Source: Chloroflexota bacterium
Lineage (GTDB): Bacteria; Chloroflexota; UBA6077; JACCZL01
Reading direction: 5' to 3'
Assembly: GCA_020850535.1 (NCBI GenBank)
Contig: JADZEM010000176.1
Span: 1-48,095 of the forward strand
DNA length: 48,095 nucleotides
In this document: positions 17,729 through 26,301 of the stretch, piece by piece
Numbering within the stretch: the stretch's first letter is position 1
How the letters are laid out: every line of letters starts with the position of its first letter
Notes under the pieces: generated by a model
The model's input: only the letters and a program-made list of their open reading frames with translations
The model's database searches: none
Told to the model about the DNA's origin: nothing
Translations under genes and position numbers: made by a program

Positions 17729-18571
17729 TCAGCCGAGCTGCTTGATCGCCTCGCCGATCTGGTCGAGCGTCCGCAGCGCGTCGTCGGGGCCGGTCGGCGG
17801 GAGGCGGAAGACGCAGGTGCCGACGCCGGCCGCGCGGAACTCCTCCAGCTTCTTCGGGTCCAGCGGCGCCCCAAAGACCCAGATCGGCACCGGCTCGCGG
17901 CCCCGCTCGGCCAGCCGACGATTGATGTCGGCGATGCGGTCCGCCAGCGGCGCAAAGCGGTCCTGCGGGCGCGGGATCCAGCCGGTCCCGTACTCCAGCA
18001 GGGCCTCGACAGCCTTCGGGCCGTCGCCGCCGATGATAATGGGCGGGTGCGGCTTCTGGACCGGCTTCGGCCACTGCCAGATCGGGTCGAAGTTCACGAA
18101 CTCGCCGTGGTACTCGGCCTCCTCCTTCGTCCAGATCTCCTGCATCGCCAGCATCTGCTCGCGCATCAGCCGCCAGCGGGTCGAGAAGCGGGTGCCGTGG
18201 TTGCCCATCTCCTCGCGATTCCAGCCGGCCCCGATGCCGAACAGCGCCCGGCCGTTGGAGATGTGGTCCAGGCTGGCGACCTCGCGGGCCGTGGTGATGG
18301 TGTCCCGCTGGATCACCAGCAGGATGCCGGTCCCCAGCTTCAGCCGGGTGGTCGTGGCGGCCATCGCGGCCAGCGCCACGAACGGGTCGATGGTGTGACG
18401 GTACTCGTCGGGGAGGTCGCCGCCAGACGGGAACGGCGTCTGGCGGCTGGTGGGGATGTGGGTGTGCTCGGGCAGGAACACCGAGTCGAAGTTGCGCGAC
18501 TCCAGCTCCTGGCCCAGCCTGACCGGGTCGATGGCGTAATCCGTGGGGAACATCATGGCGCCGAACTGCAT
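17729..18571 (-). CDS. LLM-class F420-dependent oxidoreductase, paralogue 1
   Basis: A 280-residue TIM-barrel luciferase-like protein, probably using reduced or oxidised coenzyme F420. Typical blocks: MQFGAMMFPTDYAI, FLPEHTHIP, LGTGILLVIQRD, LDHISNGRALFGIGAGWN and the C-terminal HPPIIIGGDGPKAV. The pattern fits the TIGR03619-like (Rv2161c-type) branch. The substrate is unknown. It is closely related along its whole length to the gene at 18601-19443, which lies 29 nt upstream on the same strand, so the two arose by tandem duplication and are probably co-transcribed. Confidence 0.9.
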   Translation of the reverse strand: MQFGAMMFPTDYAIDPVRLGQELESRNFDSVFLPEHTHIPTSRQTPFPSGGDLPDEYRHTIDPFVALAAMAATTTRLKLGTGILLVIQRDTITTAREVASLDHISNGRALFGIGAGWNREEMGNHGTRFSTRWRLMREQMLAMQEIWTKEEAEYHGEFVNFDPIWQWPKPVQKPHPPIIIGGDGPKAVEALLEYGTGWIPRPQDRFAPLADRIADINRRLAERGREPVPIWVFGAPLDPKKLEEFRAAGVGTCVFRLPPTGPDDALRTLDQIGEAIKQLG

Positions 18572-18600
18572 GGCAAGCCTCCAGGGTACGCGTCTGCGTT

Positions 18601-19443
18601 TCAGCTATGCCGGGCGACCAGCGCCGCGAACCGATCCAGCGCCGGCAGCACCTGATCGCGGCCCCGGGGCGGCAGGCGCAGCACGCAGCGCGCCACGCCG
18701 AGCCGTTGGTACTCCGCCACCTCGGCGTCGTCGCCGACGGCCCCGAAGACGGTGACCGGGGCTGGCCCACGTCCCGCCGCCGCCAGCTTCTCCTTTGCCG
18801 CCGCCATCCGATCTTCCAGCGAGGCCCCGCCACCCGTCGGGTGCGGCAGCCAGCCGTCGCCGTACTCCACCATGTGGTCAACGGCGCGGGGGCCGTCCCC
18901 GCCCACGATGATCGGCGGGTGCGGCTTCTGGACCGGCTTCGGCCAGGAGTGGATCGGGCCGAAATCGACCAGATCGCCGTGGTACTCGGCCTCGTCGTTT
19001 GCCCAGATCGCCCTCATCGCAGCGATCCGCTCGCGCATCATTCGCCAGCGCCGGGCATACGGGACGCCGTGGTTCTCGATCTCTGGTCGGTTCCAGCCGG
19101 CCCCAATGCCGAAGATGACGCGCCCGTTCGAGAGGTGATCGACGCTTGCGACCTCCTTCGCCAGGAGGATCGGGTCGCGCTGGGTGACGAGGCAGATGCC
19201 GCTCCCGAGCTTGATCTTCGAGGTGACGGCCGCTGCCGCCGCCAGCGCCACCCACTGATCGAGCGTCCGCCGGTACTCGTCCGCGAGCGGCCCAGTGCCC
19301 GTCGAGTTCAGGACGGTGGCCACCGGCATGTGGGTATGCTCCGGGAACCAGAGCGATTCGAACCCGCGCGCCTCGGACTCCCGAGCCAGCTCTGGGATGT
19401 CCATGGCGTAGTCGGCCGGGAACATGGTGACGCCAAACTCCAT
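18601..19443 (-). CDS. LLM-class F420-dependent oxidoreductase, paralogue 2
   Basis: 280 residues from ATG 19443, chosen because AGAGGGGG lies 6-7 nt upstream and because this start matches the paralogue's MQFGAMMFP as MEFGVTMFPADYAM. Conserved blocks: WFPEHTHMPVA, LGSGICLVTQRDP, VDHLSNGRVIFGIGAGWN and HPPIIVGGDGPRAV. It is the first gene of a two-gene unit with 17729-18571. Divergence is strongest in the substrate-side insertion around residues 60-75 and in the C-terminus, so the pair may differ in substrate. Confidence 0.9.
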   Translation of the reverse strand: MEFGVTMFPADYAMDIPELARESEARGFESLWFPEHTHMPVATVLNSTGTGPLADEYRRTLDQWVALAAAAAVTSKIKLGSGICLVTQRDPILLAKEVASVDHLSNGRVIFGIGAGWNRPEIENHGVPYARRWRMMRERIAAMRAIWANDEAEYHGDLVDFGPIHSWPKPVQKPHPPIIVGGDGPRAVDHMVEYGDGWLPHPTGGGASLEDRMAAAKEKLAAAGRGPAPVTVFGAVGDDAEVAEYQRLGVARCVLRLPPRGRDQVLPALDRFAALVARHS

Positions 19444-19652
19444 CGTTGACCCCCTCTGACGCCCGAACGGCAGCAGCGGCGCTGCTGCGCTGTCAGCGGC
19501 GCACCCGCACATGATGGCAGACGCGAGAGCAGGACGCGACGTGGACCTCACCGTAGACCAGGATACTGGCGGCCACCTCATGCTGGTGAGGTGCTCCGTC
19601 GTCGGCCGTCACCGCCGGCAGCGCCCGCTCGTTCCCTCTGTGCCGTATCCTG

Positions 19653-20696
19653 ATGTCCGGAGTCCCGATGCGTCGCCTGATCGCCCTTGCGCTTGCTCTC
19701 GCCGTAGCCCTCGGTTTGGGGGCGGGCATCGCCGCCGCGCAGGGTGTGCCGACCTCATTCCCAGGGACGCAGCCGCTGGTGCTGGCGCTCTACTACCCCT
19801 GGTACGACGAGGGCGCCTGGGACAGCGGCGTGACGGCGGACCGGCCGCTGATCCCGTACGCCTCCTGGCACCGTGAGACCGTCGAGCGGCACGTGGGCTG
19901 GGCGAAGGACGCTGGCATCGATGTGCTGGTCTCGGCGTGGTTCGGCCCGCGCGACAACAACCCCACCGAGAACAATCTGAAGACGCTGCTCGACGTGGCC
20001 CAGCCGGCCGGCCTGAAGCTGGCGATCTTGCTGGAGACGGACAGCGGCGAGTTCTTCCCGACGCGCGCCTCGCTGGTGACGGCGCTCAAGCACGCGCTGG
20101 CAACCCATGCGAGCCACCCGGCCTATCTGCGTGTGGATGGCCGCCCCGTCATCTTTGTGTGGCGGCCGTCCGCCGTCTTCGGTCCGAACGGCGCGCGGGT
20201 CAACCAGCGCGGTGCGCCAGCGGTTGCCGCGTGGCGCGCGCTGCTGGACGAGGTCGATCCGGCCCGGCAGGCCGTCTGGATCGGCGAAGGCGACGACTTC
20301 AGCATCCTCGACGTGTTCGACGGCATCTTCCCGTACTCCATCGCCTGGGCGGCGGACCCGGCCAGCCAGCTTGCCAGCTACGGCGGTAAGGTCCGCGCGT
20401 ACAACGGCGCGAACGGGACGGCGAAGCGGTGGATCGCCACGGCGATGCCCGGCTACGACGATACCCGCATTCCCGGGCGCGGGAAGACCTTCGCGGTGGA
20501 TCGGGCGGGCGGCAGCTACTACGAGCGCACCTTCCAGGGGGCCATTGCCTCGGGGCCGGACTGGGTGATGATCTCGTCGTTCAATGAGTGGCTCGAAGGA
20601 CACCAGATCGAGCCGTCAGCCAGCTACGGGATGCGCTTTCTGGAGCTGACCCGCACCCTGAGCGACGCCTTTCGCCTGACGGCCTCCACGCGCTGA
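19653..20696 (+). CDS. Secreted glycoside hydrolase family 99-like protein
   Basis: 347 residues. A signal peptide is clear (MRRLIALALALAVALGLGAG, cleavage probably near AAAQG); the second ATG at 19668 may be the true start. The mature part opens PLVLALYYPWYDEGAW and contains DAGIDVLVSAWFG, a VDGRPVIFVW strand and the late motif SSFNEWLEGHQIEPS. This layout matches GH99-like/WbsX-like proteins, whose GH99 members act as endo-alpha-mannosidases or mannanases. The exact substrate is not assigned. It stands alone, divergent from the oxidoreductase pair and followed by a 446-bp gap. Confidence 0.8.
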   Translation: MSGVPMRRLIALALALAVALGLGAGIAAAQGVPTSFPGTQPLVLALYYPWYDEGAWDSGVTADRPLIPYASWHRETVERHVGWAKDAGIDVLVSAWFGPRDNNPTENNLKTLLDVAQPAGLKLAILLETDSGEFFPTRASLVTALKHALATHASHPAYLRVDGRPVIFVWRPSAVFGPNGARVNQRGAPAVAAWRALLDEVDPARQAVWIGEGDDFSILDVFDGIFPYSIAWAADPASQLASYGGKVRAYNGANGTAKRWIATAMPGYDDTRIPGRGKTFAVDRAGGSYYERTFQGAIASGPDWVMISSFNEWLEGHQIEPSASYGMRFLELTRTLSDAFRLTASTR

Positions 20697-21142
20697 GCTG
20701 CCCCGCGCACGGGTGCGCACACCGTCGCACGACTGTCACCAGATCGTAACCCCGGTGCACAGATCGCGGAACGCATGCTGCACAGCGCCTCGCAAGCGGC
20801 CTCCGGCCTCGCCGATGTCGGCCGGCTCGTGACGCGGGCCGGCCTGAGCGTCCGGTGACACATCTGCATGAATTCGCGCGCCTGGGCCGTCCCACATCTG
20901 GGTGAACGGGCGTTATGCAGGGTGGACCCGGTGACGGCCAACGGTGGCCGCCCAAGCAAGGAAGCTGCCAGTGCAAGGAGAACATCGGCTCACGTGACGT
21001 AATCCGTGACATCCCGTGCGGGTGGCGTTATCGTGTCTGCGTCGGGCGCTCCGGTGTGGCCTGGCCACAAGCGCACGCGCACCGACACGAGATGAGCGTA
21101 GAGGTGGAGCTGAGGCACTGGCTCGATCCCGGGAGGCGTGCG
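20697..21142. other. Intergenic region, no gene recognised
   Basis: 446 bp between the GH99-like gene and a short unknown gene. The plus strand is open in one frame from 20915, but that stretch is rich in Cys, Gly and Arg and lacks a plausible start signal. I see no tRNA-like clover, no riboswitch core that I recognise and no strong terminator. A start at ATG 21092 would extend the next gene by 17 codons into this region. Confidence 0.5.
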
Positions 21143-21484
21143 ATGACTGGGCGCAGCAGGCTTGACGGTCAGGAAGTGCGCGTGCTGGACGCCGATGGAA
21201 CCCCGCTGACGTGGGCGGTGGCCGGCGTGACAGGCGGTGACGGAGCGGTTCGCCTTGACGAGGTGGATGCTCCAGGAGTGCTGGTGCAGTACTACTTCCT
21301 GCGGGGCGAGCGAACCGTGCTGGTCGAGTTGCCGGCGCTGCCGGAGGTGACCGTCGAGGGCACGCTGGAGACGTGGTGGCGCGACAGCGAGCGGGCCTGG
21401 CAAGTCTGGATCGACCGCCCGCTCGCCAAGCTGCCGGCGCCGCTGTCCGAGCTGCTGGAGCCGGAGCTCGTCGGGCGCTCCTGA
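21143..21484 (+). CDS. Hypothetical protein
   Basis: 113 residues from ATG 21143, chosen because GGGAGG lies 5 nt upstream. ATG 21092 and a longer open frame are possible but have weaker signals. The sequence suggests a small beta-rich domain (QEVRVLDADGTPLTWAVAGV, APGVLVQYYFLRGERTVLVE, ETWWRDSERAWQVWIDR) and a proline/leucine-rich C-terminus. No membrane segment or catalytic motif is visible. I do not recognise the family. Confidence 0.55.
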   Translation: MTGRSRLDGQEVRVLDADGTPLTWAVAGVTGGDGAVRLDEVDAPGVLVQYYFLRGERTVLVELPALPEVTVEGTLETWWRDSERAWQVWIDRPLAKLPAPLSELLEPELVGRS

Positions 21485-21501
21485 AGTCAGCTGTCAGCTA
21501 A

Positions 21502-21587
21502 CAGCGATCGGTCGTCAGCGGTTGAGCCGGCGTGCATGCGAGACAACCTGATGCGCCGCCTCGAACGCTCCTGACAACCGATCGCTG
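21502..21587. terminator. Long-range inverted repeat between convergent genes
   Basis: CAGCGATCGG at 21502-21511 is the exact reverse complement of CCGATCGCTG at 21578-21587. It lies between two convergent genes ending at 21484 and 21596. The loop is long and no U-tract follows, so it is at best a weak bidirectional terminator or a repeat remnant. Confidence 0.35.
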
Positions 21588-21595
21588 AAGACGCG

Positions 21596-21850
21596 TCATC
21601 CCTGTTCCGGACGCCGCCCGAACAGGCCGCCGAACGCCCCGAGGTTCCCAAGCTGGCCGCCCAGCCCGCCAAGCTGCCCCAGCAGCGCGCCCGGATCGCT
21701 CAGGTCAGGCGCCTGCCCGTCCAGCACCGGCGCGAGCGCGGGCGGCAACTGCCCCTTGATGAAGTCCAGTGCGACATCGGCCACCTGTAGGGCCATCGCC
21801 TCGTCAAGTCCGGTCCGTTCCCGGATCGCGTTCGCCAGTTGCTCGCGCAC
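21596..21850 (-). CDS. Small hypothetical helical protein with Gly/Leu-rich tail
   Basis: 84 residues from GTG 21850, which has GGGAG 7 nt upstream; the open frame extends to an ATG at 21889. The N-terminal half is helical and charged (VREQLANAIRERTGLDEAMA, then LQVADVALDFIKGQLPPALA). The tail is a Gly/Leu repeat (LLGQLGGLGGQLGNLGAFGG). The first half loosely resembles helical domains in other short Chloroflexi proteins, but I cannot name a family. It is convergent with the previous gene and divergent from the HAS-barrel gene. Confidence 0.6.
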   Translation of the reverse strand: MREQLANAIRERTGLDEAMALQVADVALDFIKGQLPPALAPVLDGQAPDLSDPGALLGQLGGLGGQLGNLGAFGGLFGRRPEQG

Positions 21851-22125
21851 GGTCCTACTCCCGCCTGGACGCCACAGGTGCGCCCACAATGCTCTAGAGG
21901 GGGACTCTAGCGCATCCGGCGGCGTGGCCGCTCAGAATCCGAGATGCCGACGCCAACGCCGCCCTCCCGTTCTGGCACGCAGACGTGACGCCGCTGGCCG
22001 CACCACGCAGGGGCCGGTCCGTTTTTCTCACAGGACTTCATGCAGGCGTCCGCTGGCGTGTACACTGAGACAGATGTTCGAGGGTTGGCCAGTCCAGGCG
22101 GTCCGGGCGGCCCCGGGGGAGCAGC

Positions 22126-22791
22126 ATGGAAGGACTGAACGGCGGCAACGGCTACCACTGGCTGCCCCTGACCCACGCCGACCACGAGGCGGCTGACAGG
22201 AGCGCGCAGGGTGCGCCCAGCGGCGAGATCATCGACACCGCCGTGGCCGAGTTCACGGCCCAGGCCTGCACCCTGAACGTCGCGCCGCCGTTCGGCGGGT
22301 TCGTCAAGGTCACCGTCCCTGAGCGGACGGTCTACGGCGTGGTCTACGCCATCCACACCGGCAGCCTCGAGCCGGGCGGCCGGGCCGTCCTGCGCGGGCG
22401 CGACGGCATGCGCGACAAGGCGATCTTCGACCAGAACCCCGACCTCGAACAGTTGCTGCGGACGGAGTTCTCGGCGCTGATCGTCGGCCACCAGGAAGGA
22501 GACGCCCTGCGCGCCTACCTGCCGCCCAGCCCGCCGCCGCTGCACTGGTCGGTTGTTGAATGTGACCCGTCTGAGATCGCAAAATTGACCGGTCGGCTGG
22601 ACTACTTGCGTACCATTCTCTCATCGCTCCAGACGCCCGTCGATGCGCTGCTGGCGGCCAACATCCGGCTGGCCTCGACGGCGCACCGGGACGCGCGCGG
22701 CTTCCGCATCAAGGCTGGCCGCGAGCTGGCGACGCTCCTGAAAAACGACTATCCGCGCCTGACGGCGATCCTGCGGGCGCTGGCTGACTGA
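22126..22791 (+). CDS. HAS-barrel domain protein linked to HerA
   Basis: 221 residues starting MEGLNGGNGYHWLPL behind a GGGGGAGC site. The central region (AEFTAQACTLNVAPPFGGFV, VYGVVYAIHTGSLEPGGRAV, LLRTEFSALIVGH, AYLPPSPPPLHW) matches, from memory, the HAS-barrel proteins encoded next to HerA in Cyanobacteria. The C-terminal half is helical (LDYLRTILSS, GRELATLLKNDYPRLTAILR). HAS barrels normally form the N-terminal domain of HerA/FtsK-type ATPases and help assembly or partner contact. A partner or regulator of the HerA ring encoded 414 nt downstream is the most reasonable role. It has no nuclease motif that I can see, so it is not an obvious NurA. Confidence 0.75.
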   Translation: MEGLNGGNGYHWLPLTHADHEAADRSAQGAPSGEIIDTAVAEFTAQACTLNVAPPFGGFVKVTVPERTVYGVVYAIHTGSLEPGGRAVLRGRDGMRDKAIFDQNPDLEQLLRTEFSALIVGHQEGDALRAYLPPSPPPLHWSVVECDPSEIAKLTGRLDYLRTILSSLQTPVDALLAANIRLASTAHRDARGFRIKAGRELATLLKNDYPRLTAILRALAD

Positions 22792-22815
22792 GGAGTCTGC
22801 AGGTGGAGTGGGCGC

Positions 22816-22885
22816 GCAACGTCCATCTGTCATCCTGAGCGGAGCGAGCATGCAACGTCCATCTGTCATCCTGAGCGGAGCGAGC
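22816..22885. repeat. 34-bp direct repeat with TCATCCTGAGCGGAGCGA core
   Basis: Bases 22816-22849 and 22852-22885 are identical 34-mers containing GTCATCCTGAGCGGAGCGAG. This core is a common bacterial intergenic repeat motif. It forms an inverted relation with GCTCAGGATGAC in the downstream 56-bp array, so a large stem could form. Confidence 0.88.
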
Positions 22886-22920
22886 GTGCGAGCGCAGTCG
22901 AAGGATCTCACAGCCTCATC

Positions 22921-23145
22921 AGCGAGGATCGAGCCAGCGGGAGAGATCCTTCGCAGGCTCAGGATGACAACTGAACAGCGAGGATCGAGCCAGCGGGAGA
23001 GATCGTTCGCAGGCTCAGGGTGACAGCCTCATCAGCGAGGATCGAGCCAGCGGGAGAGATCGTTCGCAGGCTCGGGATGACAACTGAACAGCGAGGATCG
23101 AGCCAGCGGGAGAGATCGTTCGCAGGCTCGGGATAACAATTGAAC
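22921..23145. repeat. Four 56-bp tandem repeats upstream of herA
   Basis: Units begin AGCGAGGATCGAGCCAGCGG at 22921, 22977, 23034 and 23090 (period 56-57 bp). Each continues through GAGAGATC(C/G)TTCGCAGGCTC to a GGATGACAACTGAAC-like end. The third unit follows a variant spacer (GACAGCCTCATC instead of GACAACTGAAC). Together with the 34-bp repeats this fills most of the 414-bp gap between the HAS-barrel gene and herA. Confidence 0.9.
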
Positions 23146-23205
23146 CTTGCATATGTTGCTCTGAGAGCGGCGGTGGAGGACCAGGTTCGGTAGTGGGAGA
23201 GAGCC

Positions 23206-24870
23206 GTGGCAGATGATCGCCTGGGCCTGATCGTCGAGGGCTCGCTCGTGGATGGCCTGCGTGCGCGGCTCGATGGCCTCCAGTCCATCGAGGACGTGCG
23301 CGTCGGCCAGTTCGTGCGCGTCACCGGCCGCAAGCACGACTACTTTTGTCTGGTGACCGATGTCCGCCTCGACTCGACCAGCCACGACATGGTGGCCGAT
23401 CCGCCCGTGCCCGACGATCTCTTCGCGCTGGAGGTGCTGGCTGGCACCACGGCCTACGGCGCGCTGGCGGTCCAGCCGATGCTGATGCTGGCCCGCGACG
23501 GCTCGGAAGACGCCGCGACGGAGGACGGCCCGCGCCCCGTCCGCACCATCCCGCCGCACTTCGCCGAGGTCTTCACGGCGGCCGAGGGCGATTTCGACCG
23601 CGTCTTCGGCGCGGAGGCCGATCATCGCTTCGAGATCGGGCAGCCGCTCGACATGGATGTGCCCGTCCGCCTCGATCTGAAACGGTTCGTGGAGCGCTCC
23701 AACGGCGTCTTCGGGAAGTCCGGCACCGGCAAGAGTTTTCTGACGCGGCTGCTGCTCTGTGGCGTCGTGACCAGCGGCGCGGCCGTCAACCTGATCTTCG
23801 ACATGCACAGCGAGTACGGCTGGACCAGCCAGAGCGAGGGCGGCTACGGGGTCAAGGGGCTGAAGCCGCTGTTCGGCTCGCGGGTCCAGGTCTACACGCT
23901 CGATCCGCGCTCCACCACCAGCAACGACGGCCTCATCAAGATCGGGCTGAACGAGATCGAGATCGAGGACATCGAGCTGCTGGCCGACGAGCTGCGGCTG
24001 AACGCCACAGCCGTCGAGTCGGCGGCGCTGTGCGAGTCGCGGCTCGGGCGGGACTGGATCGCGCAGCTGACCGACGAGGACGTGGTCATTGCCGAGCTGA
24101 ATGGGCGGGTCGGCGCGCACGAAGGCTCGCTGTCAGCGCTCCAGCGCAAGCTGCTGCTGATCCGCCGTCTGCCGTTCGTGCAGCCGCACGTCAGCGACCG
24201 CGATTCTGGCCTGGATCGGCTGCTGGCGGCGCTCGGCCAGCGCCAGCACGTGGTGTTGGAGTTCGGGCAGCACAACAGCCTGCTGGCCTACATGCTGGCC
24301 GCCAACGTCATCACACGGCGCATCCACCGTGAGTGGACGAAGAAGGTCGAGGCGCACAAGCAGGGCGGCGGGCAGGCGCCCCCGCAGTTGACCATCACCA
24401 TCGAAGAGGCCCACAAGTTTCTCAACTCGCGGGCGGCCAACCAGACGATCTTCGGGACCATCGCGCGGGAGCTGCGGAAGTACAACGTGACGCTGCTGGT
24501 GGTCGATCAGCGGCCCTCGGGCATCGACGACGAGGTGCTCTCGCAGATCGGTACGCGGATCACCTGCGCCCTCAACGACGACAAGGACATCGAGGCGGTG
24601 CTGGCGGGTGTCAGCGGCGCTGGGCACCTCCGCTCGATCCTCGCCAGCCTCGACTCGCGCCAGCAGGCGATGATCCTCGGGCACGCCGTCCCGATGCCGA
24701 TGGCGCTGCGTACCCGTACCTACGACGAGACGTTCTACGCATGGGTCGCCGAGGCAGCCAGCAAGATGCCGCGCCTGGTGACGAACGATCGCCCCTGGGG
24801 CCAGGATCCCATCGCCACGAGCGTCAAGCCGACCCGCAAGTACCAGGATCTGTTCCCTGATGATGAATAG
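23206..24870 (+). CDS. herA: HerA-type hexameric DNA-translocating ATPase
   Basis: 554 residues starting at GTG 23206 behind GGGAGAG. The N-terminus has a HAS-barrel-like segment (VGQFVRVTGRKHDYFCLVTD). Walker A is GKSGTGKS at about residues 170-177. The FDMHSEYGW block follows, typical of HerA. Walker B is LTITIEEAHKFL near 395, with the double glutamate. The sensor/arginine-finger region reads VVDQRPSGIDDEVLSQIGTR. HerA forms a hexameric ring that pumps DNA in break resection, usually with the nuclease NurA and beside Mre11-Rad50. Here mre11 and rad50 genes follow on the same strand, but nurA is not in the window. Gaps of 135 and 81 nt, both holding palindromes, separate the three genes. 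Confidence 0.92.
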   Translation: MADDRLGLIVEGSLVDGLRARLDGLQSIEDVRVGQFVRVTGRKHDYFCLVTDVRLDSTSHDMVADPPVPDDLFALEVLAGTTAYGALAVQPMLMLARDGSEDAATEDGPRPVRTIPPHFAEVFTAAEGDFDRVFGAEADHRFEIGQPLDMDVPVRLDLKRFVERSNGVFGKSGTGKSFLTRLLLCGVVTSGAAVNLIFDMHSEYGWTSQSEGGYGVKGLKPLFGSRVQVYTLDPRSTTSNDGLIKIGLNEIEIEDIELLADELRLNATAVESAALCESRLGRDWIAQLTDEDVVIAELNGRVGAHEGSLSALQRKLLLIRRLPFVQPHVSDRDSGLDRLLAALGQRQHVVLEFGQHNSLLAYMLAANVITRRIHREWTKKVEAHKQGGGQAPPQLTITIEEAHKFLNSRAANQTIFGTIARELRKYNVTLLVVDQRPSGIDDEVLSQIGTRITCALNDDKDIEAVLAGVSGAGHLRSILASLDSRQQAMILGHAVPMPMALRTRTYDETFYAWVAEAASKMPRLVTNDRPWGQDPIATSVKPTRKYQDLFPDDE

Positions 24871-24880
24871 ATTCAACCTT

Positions 24881-24987
24881 CCCCCTCACCCCCACCCCCT
24901 CTCCCTCACGGGGAGAGGGGCGACCGGCAGCGAGCACGGTATCTCCCCCTCTCCCTGTACGCGGGAGAGGGGGCCGGGGGGTGAGGG
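24881..24987. repeat. CCCTCACCCC/GGGGTGAGGG palindrome a, between herA and mre11
   Basis: Outer arms CCCCCTCACCCCC and GGGGGGTGAGGG enclose two inner hairpins, CCCTCTCC...GGAGAGGGG and CCCCCTCTCCC...GGGAGAGGGGG. This is the largest of three such palindromes in the window (others at 26250-26290 and 44268-44309). It could act as a folded mRNA segment or a partial terminator inside the operon. Confidence 0.85.
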
Positions 24988-25005
24988 CCATCCTCTGGCC
25001 CAGGC

Positions 25006-26220
25006 ATGATCAAGCTGCTGCACATCGCCGACGTCCACATCGGCATGGAGAACTACGGGCGGATCAACCCGGAGACCGGCCTCAATACCCGCCTCCACGA
25101 TTTTCTCGACACGCTGGACGAGGCCGTCAACCGGGCGATTGAGGACGAGGTCGACGCCGTCGTGGTGGCCGGCGACGTCTACAAGTCGCGCGACCCTTCC
25201 CCGACCCATCAGCGGGAGTTCGCCCGGCGCATCCTGAAGCTGATTCGCGCCAACGTCGAAGTGATCCTGGTCCCTGGCAACCATGACACTCCGATGGCGG
25301 CCGGCCGCGCCACCTCGCTCGACATCTTCCGCACGCTGGAGCTGCCGGGCGTCACCGTCCTCCGCACCATGGCGACCGCCCGCGTGCAGACGCGGCACGG
25401 CCCGTTGCAGATCGTGGCGCTGCCCTGGCTCACCCGCAGCACGTTCCTGGCCCACGAAGATTTCAAGAACCTCGGGTTGGACGAGCTGATGCAGCAGATG
25501 GCCGGCATGATCGACACCCGGCTTCAGGAGCTGAGCGCCGAGCTGGACCCGAGCCTGCCGACGGCGCTGGTCGGGCATGCCCACGTCTTCGGGGCGCGCG
25601 TCGGGGCCGAGCGGCTGCTGACGCTCGGCAATGATCCGATGCTCAACGTCAGCATGCTCGACTTGCCGAACATCGGGTACTACGCGCTCGGGCACATCCA
25701 CAAGCATCAGCAGGTGGTCAGCGGCCAGCGGCCCGTCGTCTACTCGGGCAGCATCAACCGGGTGGACTTCAGCGAGGAGGACGAGCGGAAGGGGTTTGTG
25801 CTGGTCGAGCTGCAGCCCGGCAAGAGCGAGTGGCAGTTCGTGCCGGTCAAGGCGCGGCCCTTTCTGACGATCCGCTGCGAGCCGATGACCGACTCGCCGA
25901 TGGAAGAGGTCTCGCGGGCGATCCTCCGCGCCGGCCCGAAGCTCCCCGGATCGATCGTGCGGCTGCAACTGGCGGGGCCGCGCTCGCGCATCCAGGCCCT
26001 GGACGAGCGCGAGCTGCGCCACCAGCTTGCCGATGCCCACTACGTCATCCCGATCCAGCGGGAGTACACCGACGAGGCGCGCATCCGGATCGCTGGCGCG
26101 GACTTGCAGGGCCGCTCGCCTCTGGAGCTGCTTGCGCTCTACTTCGAGCGCCAGCAGTCCGTGACCAGTGACCGCCGTGAACAGCTGCTGGCGCGCGCGC
26201 GCGGCCTGATGGCGGAGTAG
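25006..26220 (+). CDS. mre11: Mre11/SbcD-type nuclease subunit
   Basis: 404-residue metallophosphoesterase. Metal-site motifs are in the expected order: ADVHIG (D9, H11), GDVYKS (D57), PGNHDTP (N92, H93), GHAHV and GHIHKHQ near residue 225. The C-terminal capping and Rad50-binding region is of normal length (family about 380-420). The protein trims and opens DNA ends as a 3'-5' exonuclease and endonuclease, driven by Rad50. The rad50 gene follows after 81 nt. Symbols sbcD and mre11 are interchangeable here; I use mre11 because of the HerA context. Confidence 0.94.
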   Translation: MIKLLHIADVHIGMENYGRINPETGLNTRLHDFLDTLDEAVNRAIEDEVDAVVVAGDVYKSRDPSPTHQREFARRILKLIRANVEVILVPGNHDTPMAAGRATSLDIFRTLELPGVTVLRTMATARVQTRHGPLQIVALPWLTRSTFLAHEDFKNLGLDELMQQMAGMIDTRLQELSAELDPSLPTALVGHAHVFGARVGAERLLTLGNDPMLNVSMLDLPNIGYYALGHIHKHQQVVSGQRPVVYSGSINRVDFSEEDERKGFVLVELQPGKSEWQFVPVKARPFLTIRCEPMTDSPMEEVSRAILRAGPKLPGSIVRLQLAGPRSRIQALDERELRHQLADAHYVIPIQREYTDEARIRIAGADLQGRSPLELLALYFERQQSVTSDRREQLLARARGLMAE

Positions 26221-26249
26221 ACTCGACGTGCTGCAGCTTGCGAAGACCA

Positions 26250-26290
26250 CCCCTCACCCCCCGCCGCGCAGCGGGGCGGGGGGTGAGGGG
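26250..26290. repeat. CCCTCACCCC/GGGGTGAGGG palindrome b, between mre11 and rad50
   Basis: A near-perfect 41-bp palindrome with arms CCCCTCACCCCCCGC and GCGGGGCGGGGGGTGAGGGG around a CGCGCA centre. It ends about 12 nt before the rad50 ATG, so in mRNA the hairpin would sit against the ribosome-binding region. Confidence 0.88.
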
Positions 26291-26301
26291 AGTACCTCGC
26301 C

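Noticed and set aside
19361-19395. GATTCGAACCC resembling a tRNA T-loop
   Set aside because: It lies inside the F420 oxidoreductase coding region and has no clover-leaf partners.
20915-21091. N-terminal extension of the 113-residue hypothetical protein
   Set aside because: The translation is Cys/Gly/Arg-rich with no start signal, while ATG 21143 has a good GGGAGG site.
22921-23145. Regular repeats that could suggest a CRISPR array
   Set aside because: Units abut or share nearly identical spacers, the repeat is too long and no cas gene is present; it is a tandem repeat.
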